The notes beneath the pieces were generated by a model. The model had not been told where the DNA came from. It ran no database searches and was given only the letters and a program-made list of their open reading frames with translations. From Cheilinus undulatus (taxonomy: Eukaryota; Chordata; Actinopteri; Labriformes; Labridae): a stretch of DNA of 64,000 bases. Position numbers and translations under genes: made by a program. This document shows, one piece after another, positions 26,601 to 36,900 of the stretch (its first letter is position 1; every line of letters begins with the position of its first letter). The DNA lies in assembly GCF_018320785.1 (NCBI RefSeq), contig NC_054882.1, positions 26,726,719 to 26,790,718 on the forward strand, written 5' to 3'.

Positions 26601-29600
26601 GAAATGGGTCAGTCAGTTGCAAATCCGTCAGTTAACTCACCAATAACGTAAAACATGAGGTCCCTTATCAAGAAGCACAGTGCCACAGTACAGCCAAATA
26701 CAAGAGCTCCAGCTAAAAAGACAAAGAAACAATGACCATTTAAAATAAAAGACAATACACACTGCCTTCTCTAAAACTACTGGATGATTTTTCAGGTATA
26801 AAGCAAATCTTTATTTAATTTGTAACATCAGGCTGGACATAAGCATGACTACACTGCACTTCATGTGATGTTCTTTGAAATTAATGGCAAGTTCCCAGAT
26901 CTGAAAAGCACACACTGGGAAGAATGCCAGTGTATTAAGAGTCCACTTTGTGCAACTAATGGTTAAACTCAACAACATTTTATACTAATCTACATTTATC
27001 CTTAATGGAAGTGACTGCAGCATTTTATGAGCAAGAAAAGGATATAAAAAAAAAAAAAAAAAAAAAAGCACATGTTGATCTGGAAATAAAGATGAAGCAA
27101 CACTGAGCTCCTCCATGACAACACTGTGAGCCTTGTAGTAACAAAATTTTGAAAACACTTCAGAACACTTAGCAACAGAGCACCTCAGTACATGTTTACA
27201 TTTCATATCTTGGTGACCAGAAGTCTTTTGATACTCAGTGGTCGTGGGAACACAGACGCAAAAAATTTTCAAAATCTCACCAAGTGACCACTTCTCATTC
27301 AGACGTCTCTCAGCAAGACTGTGCACCAGCCGGATCTCGTAGTCCTGGTCCCGACTCCCTCTGGACGCTTGCAGGATCTTGATGCCTGTGGACAACTTGA
27401 TGTAGTCTTCGTAGTAGTAGCCCCAGGCAGCTAGAGACAGCTGCAGCTGACTGTCAAACCGAGACAAGTCATCCAGATTCAAACAACCCAACGTCTTCAG
27501 CCTGCAGGAGAAACAAGAGTCAAAATAAACAAAAAAAGATTATTGATGGAAACAAAATCAATTACTTTTTTTAACATGACTCTGTCATGACTCTTTTCTG
27601 TTACTCCTCAACTATGAGGAAGACTGCTGACTTATCTGTGAACAACTGGTTTAACAAACAAAAGTTGTTCTGAACCTCTGAACAAGAGTAGCGTCAGTCT
27701 TATCAGCTCAATTCTACAAGCATGTCAACAGGGTGTGGTGAGAAGGTGCGGCATGTTGTATCTGGGTGACAAGACAAATTCAAGTTGGGGTAATAAAGTA
27801 TATTTCATGATATTTCAAGAAAGAGAGAGCAAAGCAGAGGAAAATGGTTGTCAGGTAAATAGTTACAGCCATAAAACCGAAGCAAGTCTTTGTATAATGA
27901 GCTAATAGCTTAGTAAGGATTCTACATTAAAACTTGGAATCTGTAGGCTGAGGTCAAGATTTTTGTACGATGGACTCTAACATCACTTGGTAGCACATTT
28001 GGAGTCTGTGTAATGCTGACTGATCACATACTGTGTATGCAGGCTTTGATGTACGCATTAAAAACTGCCTATACAGACAGCAACAACAAGCAGCACACCA
28101 TCTGTGCCAATGACATCCCAGCTTTTATCAAACCGATCCAACTATTTTCTGTCTATAAGCAGATATCTGCTTACAAGTAGAGCAAACAATCTGTTGTGTA
28201 ACACATTTTTACCTTGAGTTACATATCTACCTGACTGTGCCACAAACCCTAATCAGCATTAGAGTTTACCCCCTTCCTAGAATTCACCAGAGGATAAATT
28301 TATCCTTTATTAAATGAACAAGAACTTTAAACCCTGTTTTCTTATTCTACTCCTTTTAAAGATGAACCAACAGAGCTTATGTTTTTACTTTTTAAAATCA
28401 GCATCATGAGCTTGTACATTTGAAACGATTCAAATGCATTTATTGTCAGTAAATCACAAGAAAATTGGCTTCTTTTTCAGGCTCATACTCCTGAACGGAG
28501 CCTTAATGAAGCCTTGCTTTTTCCAGTAAACTGAGCCTCACCAAAAACAGATGACCAGGCGTACCTGTGTGGAAGGTACTGAGCCAAAAAAACATAGCAC
28601 TTTGCTTTGTTTTACCTTATTTTTACTGGATTATGTGTTACAAATTGGCATGTACTAGAGTGAGTTTTAAAAAGCACACTGAGATCATTATTTCTATATC
28701 CTATGAAATAAAAAAATTGATTAAATACTTGTGACTTTTTACACAGAAAAATAAACATGTGACTTAGTCCAAGCAGACCATTTTCTCAAGGAATTGTGCG
28801 TTTTTCAACAAAGCTACCTAACATGGCTTACTTTATTTTAAAGGGGCATGAAAATTGAAAATTTATGAGCATTCTTTTACTGCACTGATTTAACAGTGTG
28901 TGCTAATGTAGTTAGCCATCTTGTATTTGGGATCAGTTAAAAAACTTTATTCTCCAATAAATTTGCTGTCATTTGAAATTCTTGTTTTTTTTTAAATTCT
29001 CAAATCTAATTTTATCTTTTTACCCATTTAAGCCATGTGCATCAACTACACAATGCATCACGGACTTTAATCTATAACTTTTTATTGATTAAGGTTTAAA
29101 GTCATTCACACAGCAATAAAGGCAGAGATGGTGTGACATCCATGACCTTCAAATTGTGGCACAGACTCACATAAGAGGTGCCACTTTTTCTCCAAATCCT
29201 GATGTCCACAATGTGATTAAATGTGAGATAAAGATAACTGACCTTTGGAAGCATTACAACTGACCTTCTTTAAACTGAAGCAAGGCAAACAGCCAACATT
29301 AGTTAAAGCAACAATTTTATCATACAAGCAGTCTGATTACATCAGCATATAGCTGGAGAAACATGCAAACATCTGCATTGCTGCAGGGTCTCCCATGAAC
29401 AATCTCTAACGAGTACTTTTACTGCAGTGACCCTGTGAAACACTGCAGCTTCCACAGTGTCAGCAAACTCAGCTAGCCATGAAAGAAGAGGCTGCCCTCA
29501 AGTGGACAGAAACCAACATAGCTGGGATTACAGCAGCATGTAACACTACCATAACCACATAATCAATTATAAAACACACAATTCTACCTGGAAAAATCAA

Positions 29601-30493
29601 CATTTACAACATAAGTAATTGTCCCCTTGAGGGGGAAGCTGCTCATGGTTGTTTTCCAACATTGAGATAAATGTTGAGGTTTAGAGGTTTTATTACTTAC
29701 GTTTGGTAATAGTGCTCCAGGTTCTGGGAACAGAGCCACTCCTGGAAGGCAAAGTCTCGGAGCAGCTGGATGTGGGCCTCTGCAATCTCCCTCCAGCGCT
29801 GCTGTTCCTTTACCACCTCTTCCAGACGACTTAGTACACTCAGGCTCAGCTCCTCCAGTGTCTGTACATCTGGGAGACACATGAACAACCCATAAATACA
29901 CCCCATCACTCACCAGCCAACAAATCAGCATCAGTAATGCCCTGGAACAGCCTTAAATACCCATTAAACTCAATTATAATAACTATCTAAGCCTGTGCTG
30001 ATTGTCACTGCATGCCACATGCATCTCATAATGCTAGATATTCAGCATTCAAACCCTTAAAATTACCGTGGTCAAAACTACAAGAAACAAGCTTTCTTTG
30101 CATTAAACAAAGTTCATCTACAGCTGAACATTACACTTTTCCTTGGTATTTCTGCAAAACCTCTCAGCGATGTTGGAAAAACAACCCTTACTGGAAAGTT
30201 TTATGTTATAATGGCCCGTTGTGATTAGTTGCCTATGTTCAGGTCATTGTATTTACACTCTTTTTTTGACCCTGAATGACCTAATTAACAAACACTGTCA
30301 GCTGTAACACTGTTGTTAATCTTAAAAGCACTGCAACCCACTAACCTTCAAATAAATGCCTGTACTGAGAGAGGCTATGTCCTTGGAGCCATTCCTCAAT
30401 TTGACTTTCTTTCCCTTTCTTCCAGCGCACTTCCCAGAAGAAGATCCACGACACTGAGCAAAAGAGGAAGGTCAGGAAGAAGCGGCGGTCCAT
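17607..30493 (-). CDS. AREL1: Apoptosis-resistant E3 ubiquitin ligase 1 (HECT), N-terminally extended, 21 coding exons
   Basis: Coding exons (minus order): 30346-30493, 29701-29869, 27281-27501, 26641-26712, 26155-26381, 25351-25588, 25091-25260, 22976-23156, 22637-22881, 22249-22326, 22014-22155, 21791-21912, 21592-21667, 21375-21484, 20456-20635, 20009-20134, 19335-19464, 19162-19220, 18987-19076, 18738-18913, 17607-17709. They total 3063 nt, 1020 residues. From residue 199 (MFYVIGGITV) onward the protein follows human AREL1 (823 aa). Order: signal-anchor-like helix about 5-20, two SAM-like helical repeats about 30-150, two membrane helices about 180-226, filamin-type Ig region, then HECT with catalytic Cys987 (HTCFNQL). 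AREL1 ubiquitinates IAP antagonists such as SMAC. An in-frame TGA 7 codons upstream supports the start. The largest intron, 27502-29700, shows nothing recognisable. Confidence 0.93.
18133..18540. mobile_element. Probable MITE with Tc1-like ends in AREL1 last intron
   Basis: Left end ATGACAAAATTATTAGCC (18172 onward) and right end, read in reverse complement, AGGACAAAATTTTTAGCC are an imperfect inverted pair. A further copy of the GAGGTCAAAATTAT motif lies just left of it. No protein frame is seen between. Ends of this type occur in one fish Tc1 lineage. Confidence 0.45.
23500..24597 (-). mobile_element. Tc1-like transposon with frameshifted transposase
   Basis: Minus-strand transposase in two overlapping frames. 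24310-24597 gives the N-terminal helix-turn-helix part ([29 protein letters not shown]). 23919-24446 gives the DDE part ([45 protein letters not shown]). A frameshift near 24.43 kb separates them and the normal DE(S/T) of the first block is LANKT, so it is dead. The outer terminal repeat near 23.51 kb reads CTCCCCTCTAAAAGTA. It lies in the AREL1 intron between the exons at 25091 and 23156. Confidence 0.8.
24610..24982 (+). mobile_element. Retroposon (SINE/LINE 3' tail) ending in (TTA)n
   Basis: The 3' end AAAAGTGCTATACAAATAAA followed by (TTA/ATT)n is the typical tail of fish non-LTR retroposons, and the AAGTGCTATACAAA block recurs in the SINE at 51.2 kb. The body shows no frame. It sits directly against the 5' end of the Tc1 copy, possibly cutting it. 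Confidence 0.5.
27042..27067. repeat. Poly(A) tract in AREL1 intron
   Basis: A run of more than 20 A residues in the intron between the exons at 27281 and 26712. It may mark the tail of a degraded retroposon. Confidence 0.7.
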
Positions 30494-30501
30494 CAGACCA
30501 T
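30493..30501 (-). promoter_or_regulatory. Two-codon uORF overlapping the AREL1 start
   Basis: On the minus strand the leader reads AAAGATGGTCTGATGG: a uORF ATG-GTC-TGA whose stop shares its final A with the AREL1 start codon. The uORF start has A at -3 and G at +4, while the main start has C at -3. That arrangement would favour termination-reinitiation. Confidence 0.55.
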
Positions 30502-31423
30502 CTTTCAGCCTTCACTGAGACCTCTTTCGTGCTCAAAGGAAAAACTCAGCCTCTTGCCAGGGGGCTAATGGAGTCTCCTAAAACTGCAAAACAGAGAAAT
30601 GTATTGGCACAAACAGGGTGGACAAAATATGAAATTAATATAACAACAATTGAGCTGCTGTGTGGGCCACCAAACAGTAAAATTAAAGCTAAAACAAACT
30701 GTTCTTTCAAGAATTAAAAGATCACGAATATTCAAGTGTCACCTTGGAGGAAAGTTAGCTGATGGGAGAATAACATGACATGCAATCCACAAACACTAAA
30801 TTATGCATGAAGAGCTTGGCAAGAGAGTGGTCATAAAACTCTCATAAGCCTGTGTTAACCAGGACAGACTGCGAAAGACAAAGAATTCAAGTACATTAAT
30901 AGCAAAATAACACTCTCAATCCCACCCAAGAAAGGCTCAAATGATATATTTACTAATAATAATGAGTACAGAAATGCAGATGATAAATGGTTCAAAAGCT
31001 ACTCCTCTTATAAACTACACTCTGACTAGCGTACTTTCGATTTCAAAAGCTAAACTTGCATTTAACCGACTGAAGAACACAAAGAGATCGGTGCACAGAC
31101 GGACTAACAACTGCAGTATCATCAATTCTCACTGGTCTACTGACACCGGGAGCGCAACGTAAAGCTGGAGGCTAGTGTTAACAATTGTTAGCATCGTACC
31201 GACAAACTGCTACTGTTCTCCAACGGCAACATAATGCTAACAGCTAGCGAAGTTAGCCAACAATGTCAGCGTAAATTTAGAAAGCTCGTCGCCGAGCCGT
31301 GTCGGTTGTCAAGATGCACCTCACAGCACGTTCCCGAAACATCGTACGCTACTGCACAGCTACACGAAACGAAAATGCACAGGCAATGATATCCTCCCCT
31401 AATACTATTAAACACTGCATCTA

Positions 31424-31470
31424 CCTTCGTCTGTCAGGTATTAGCTTAGCAACCGGAAAATGCGCAGGAA
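31424..31470 (-). other. AREL1: AREL1 non-coding first exon (approximate)
   Basis: A good minus-strand donor (GACGAAG|GTAGATGC) at 31423/31424 suits a 5' non-coding exon that splices to the acceptor at 30577/30578. No coding frame continues through it. The upstream limit (transcription start) is a guess, since it depends on the shared promoter. Confidence 0.5.
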
Positions 31471-31575
31471 AACGTGTCGATTGTTGATTACGTCACTGGC
31501 AGAGGCATCGACACACGAGGGGAAGGGGACCCAGCTACACACAGCCAAGAAGAGATCTGTTTTCGCGTTTAAAAC
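31440..31575. promoter_or_regulatory. Shared head-to-head AREL1/FCF1 promoter
   Basis: Only about 150 bp separates the AREL1 first-exon donor from the FCF1 ATG. The interval has an ETS-like ACCGGAA at 31452-31458, a TGCGCA NRF1-like half site just after it, and an ATF/CRE-like TTACGTCA at 31488-31495. There is no TATA box. This is the usual makeup of housekeeping bidirectional promoters; transcription starts were not determined. Confidence 0.6.
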
Positions 31576-33888
31576 ATGGTTTGTATGCTTTTATACTTTT
31601 ATAAACACTTCATAACTGCCCTGATAAATGGTGTCCGCTTGATTTGGCTATTTTAACTAGATGCACCATCTATTTTGACACTAAGTTTATGTAGCTAATG
31701 TTAGCCTAGCCATACCGATACGTAAAGATGAGCTGTTGGACTTCTCTTCAGATACACTATGATATGTTTGTCGATAAGGTGGCCACAACATTTAGAGGAT
31801 AAAATCTTTTTGATAAATGTCTCCCTTCAAAGTTCGGACTACGAATGTATACATGGAAACATTTGTTCTTCCAAGCGGCTCAATTTAGTGTTTGTTTTGT
31901 AAACACTAAAGCTGTAGGGCAGACCGTGTCTAAAGACGAGCCGCAATAATTAATTTGATTATCAGTGCTGTGATTTAACTGCTTCTTATTTACAGAGACC
32001 TTGCAAGTTAGGTCTTAACACACCTCATCTCAACTCAGCAAAGAAAGTACGGACATTTGTGTTTGGTAAATATGTCTTTGTTGTAACAATTATTTGTGGA
32101 AATAACACTGATACCGTTGGAAAGCCTGTTTATTTCCCTTTTAAATGGTGCCACATTTGTAGGGAACATGCACTTGTGAGATGAGCAGCAGAGGTCAGGA
32201 CTGCTGGCAGACAATTCCATCCTCTCACTCCTAAATTCTGGAGGTAGCCTCTGATAAACTCTGCTTTGTGGGAAGAGCGTCATCTTGGAAGATAAAGTTC
32301 AGTGCCAGACTATGGAGATATGGATTGCCACTGGTTGCAGAATCTCCTCTCAGTAACTCTCTGCATTTAGATTGCCTCCAATGATGACAAGCCTAATTTT
32401 TCAGTGAGGGAGATGCTTCCCTATACCATCACACTACCTCCACCAAAAGTTGTTACTCTATCAGTGCAGCAATCAGCAAAATGTTCTAAATGTCTTTTCT
32501 ACACTTTGACTCCATGATCCAACTGCCGTAGGCAAAATCTGGACTCATCCCTGAACATAACAGGTGCCAATCAGGCCCCTGATTGTCAGCACCTGGGGGT
32601 AACAGAAGCTCAAAACAAGCACTGGCAGAGAACATTTGGCATATTTTTCAAGGGTGCAGCCCACATACGCAGCTATGCTGCTCATCCCACAAATTCATGT
32701 TCCTTTAAGCTACAAGTTTAGAGAAAATACCCCAAGAGTCAGCAAGAGCTGGGTTGGGAGATGACTCACAGGTGCATTACAGACAATGGAATGGACACGG
32801 CTATAGGTTGGATGAGCTAATTCAGTGGAGGATGGGGGCACGGACCTATCCTCTGAGGTCAGAACTAGAGCTAAGTGTAGAATGAATGCACCAGTGGAGG
32901 AGAGGAGTAGAGTTAGAGATGGAACAAAGCTCCAGATTTGTCCTTGTGGTTGGCAGAAAGTAACATCAGTCAAAGGCCTTAGAACACATCAGGGGTGAAT
33001 TAAGTGTTTGGTAAGAGGAGTGCAGGGTCACTGCATCGATCAGTAGCAGGTAGAAAACCACAGTTTGCAGGATATCAGCAACTCTGGCACTGCAGAGAAG
33101 GGGGATAGCCTGGGTGGAAGGGATGTGAACGACACTGAGGACAGCCCGCGAAATAGAGGGAGAACCTTTGAGCATAAAGCCAAAGTCAAATGGCCTAAGG
33201 CAAGTGAGAGTGACACCATTTGAAAGAAAATTAAACAGGCTTTCCAACAGTGTAGATTTAAGATTTAAGATAAGACATTCTTTTATTAGTACCACAAGGA
33301 GAAATTCCAAAAATGTATTGCCAAGAAGCAACGTTACAAAAAACACAAATTTCCTTACTTCATGTGCTAAGTTTTTATTTTATAACTACAGGTGCATCTC
33401 AGAAATTTTATCGTTAATTTATTTCAGTATTTCAATTCAAAACACAAAAGTCAAAATCTATTCATTACAGACAGAGTAAAATATAGAAAGTGTTTTGTTT
33501 ATTTTAATTGTAATGATTATGGCTTACAATTACCCTTGCAAAGCAGATGGATATGCTTGTTTTCTTAGTTCTCACTGGCGAATCCATCTTGCAAAGCTCC
33601 TGTCTGAACCGTTTGGGCCCGGTTAGAGTGACAGGACCAATCAGCGTCGAGGGAAAGTACTTTTGGGTGCGGCAGAGTCGTGAGCAAGCAGCAACAAGAG
33701 GCCGGTGCAATTATGGTGGAAGAAATTAGCGTGGGTGCTGCTAAAGCGCGAGTTTTATCTGAACTTGACAACATTTTTTTTTTATTAAAAGAAGAACAGA
33801 GAACAACATTGAGTTGTTTTCTTTTTAAAAACAACAAAAGTCATGTACTGACATGTCTGTAGTCGCCATTGTTCGTGTTATTCCTTGG

Positions 33889-33923
<35 letters not shown>

Positions 33924-36900
33924 CATTGGTAGCTGCGCACCTTGGTTGCGGCTACGTCATGTGTTTTGTTGCTCTGATTGGCCCTTAAAGATGTGACAGA
34001 CAGAACGTTCATCCAATCACACTCAGAGTTTTTTTCAAATCCTCTGCCCCTTCCCAAACGCTTAGTATTGAAGGTTTTCTAGATGGATGTGTAAAAAAAT
34101 CTCTCTGGCATGTCAGGTTAGCTTACAACTAATAAAAACCCCAAATCCAGTTCCTTATGAAAGTTGAATTTTGTAAAAGGTTTAATATTATAATGTAATT
34201 GTGTCGCACTCTAATCAGCCAATTAACTCAACACCTGCAAAAGCTGATCACCGCCATGCCACACTGCTTTGATGTTGTAATTCATGCAAAAGGAGCTCCA
34301 ACCAAGTATTGAGCGCATATGAGAAAACAACTCAGAAGGCCAGCATGTCTGTATAAAAAAAAGTTTTGGTGTTATGTAATGTTCTGTTTTTTAGATACTG
34401 AATTTTGGGTTTCATGAGCTGTGAGCCATAATCATCAAAATGAAAAGAAATAAAAAACTTAAAAATGTTTTCTTTGTGTTTAATGACTTCAAATGAGTTT
34501 TACTTTTTGAATTAAACTTCTGAAATAAATTAACTTTTCAAAGATATTCTAGTTAATTTAGATGCAGCTGCATACCAAATGTTGTTATATTGTGGTTATA
34601 ACTTTTTTTGTGTGTGTTGTATCTTGTTTATTGCAGGGGAAGGCCAAAACAAAGAAGTTTGCTGCAATGAAGCGAATGATTAACCTAAAAGATAACAGAA
34701 TGTGAGTATTAATGTCTTCTTATTATTTTATAACCAAGAGCAAGACAGTTTTTAACATGAAAATTCTGAATTTAACATTTCCATTCATTTAACCAATCAT
34801 ATGTTCACATACAATTTGACAACAATGCTTTAATTTTTGTGGGATGTTTTCATGCAGAAAGGAGAAGGACCGTGCAAAAGCAAAAGAGAAAAAGAAGAAA
34901 GATCCATCTGCGCTTAAGGAAAGAGAAGTGTAAGTTGGCCTCACATACCCTTAACTTAAGGGAAAACTTCTGGTGAAGGGATCTTTAACCTGATTTCTTC
35001 AAACTTCTCTGCAGGCTAAAGCACCCTTCATGCCTGTTCTTCCAGTACAATACGCAGCTTGGTCCACCATACCACATTCTAGTCGACACCAACTTTATCA
35101 ACTTCTCCATCAAGGCCAAACTGGATATTGTTCAGTCTATGATGGATTGTCTGTATGCAAAATGTAAGTACTACAACTAAATTACAAATCTTAGTTAAAA
35201 TAGTTCACTGTAACTGGCACTGACAGGGGCTCTAGTTGTTATTATTAATAAAAGTGCTATTTTTATGTAATTAATCCACTCCAGGTATACCCTACATCAC
35301 GGACTGTGTCATGGCTGAGATCGAAAAGCTTGGAATGAAGTACAGAGTTGCACTCAGGTACAATATAGAATGACACTTGCCACTTGGTGCATTAACAATT
35401 TCTGCCCATTTCAATTTTTTAAGGAGTTCACTTTTTCTTGCCTTTGCAGGATAGCCAAGGATCCAAGGTTTGAGCGTCTGCCGTGCACACACAAGGGAAC
35501 GTATGCTGATGACTGTTTAGTGCAGAGAGTAACAGAGGTAATATGCTTTCATACTTCATTAACCCCTTTGTTACATGCAGTGCCTTTCCAGACATAGTTA
35601 AGTGTCAGGTGCATGTTCAGTAAAATCTATTCATTCAGTACACTGAAAATGGACATCTTCCTGCAAGCCCCCTGGTAAAGAAAGTCTGTGTTTTTCTAAA
35701 TGAGCTGATCTGTGATGACAGGATGTAATATGACCATTTACCACAAGAACGCTTAGAGGAAACTTTAGCTGTTGTGTACTCTTTGCCTGATCACCTCAGT
35801 TGTCAGCAGTGTTTTTTACTATAGCATTTGTATTGCAAACTAAAGCAGAAACATTCACCATGATGGAATAACCACCCTCCTCTTGCATGTTTTACCCAGC
35901 TGCACCCAAACCAGGAGTTTAAGTGATGATAGCAGGTCAGATATACTCTAACTCCCATTGTAATAAAAAGGCAAGTCTATAAAAGTTCAGAACCAGAATA
36001 TCTCAAATTGACCTCGTTATGAACAATAAAGCATTTTCAGTAAGAGACCTTTACACAGCCGACAAAGTCTTTGATGTGATTAAGTATTTTTTTTTTTATA
36101 AGTTCATTTCAGGCTGCTGGCCCATTCTGTTTAACTAAGCCATCTTTATAAGTTGCTGTTTTGCTTGTTATTTCTTAAGTGAAAATATTACTATTCTTGT
36201 GAGATTAGTTTTTACTATGTGGGCATAGAAACAGAAGAAAAGCACCCTGATGAAAAATTATTATTGATTTACTCAAGTGGACAGTATCAGAATTCAAAAT
36301 GATGGACAGAACTAATCATTGGGGTACCTTCACAGACAATAACCTAGTGATGGAGAGGATTACCTACGGATTGAAAATGAAGGATTAACTTGCAAAAGAC
36401 TGGGCAAATTGTATAACAATAATACAAAAACAGACAACAAACAGTAACAGATGTCACAAAGAATAATGAAATTCTCATCTATTCAGGCGTGTGATATTTG
36501 TGACATATTTTGTTTGCTTTTATGTTTATTTTCATCATACCTATTAATAAAATGTTTTGATATTCATCATAGTGTTATGAAAAAAATCAACAATGCATAG
36601 ATACACTGCCTGGCCAAAAAAAAGTCGCCATCTGGATTTAACCAAGCAAATAGGTACGAGCCTCCTATTGGATAATTACTGCATGGGCGATTATCTTTCA
36701 GCTGGCAACTAGTTATTTAACCCTAGCTGACGCAATGAGTAACTTCTCATCTCTCAAACAACCATGTCGAAAGACACATTCTGTGGTCGTGGAAAAGACG
36801 TTAGTCTGTTTAAGAAGGGTCAAATCATTGGCATGCATCAAGCAGAGAAAACATCTAAGGAGACTGCAGAAACTACTAAAATTGGGTTAAGAACTGTCCA

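Noticed and set aside
27502-29700. The large AREL1 intron as a possible host for a small RNA gene
   Set aside because: No C/D or H/ACA box arrangement, tRNA-like fold or conserved-looking block could be defended by eye.
33680-33862. Possible small gene resembling a helicase N terminus
   Set aside because: It is a short shard inside a nested transposon with no start context, exons or downstream motifs; kept only as a clue to the element's family.
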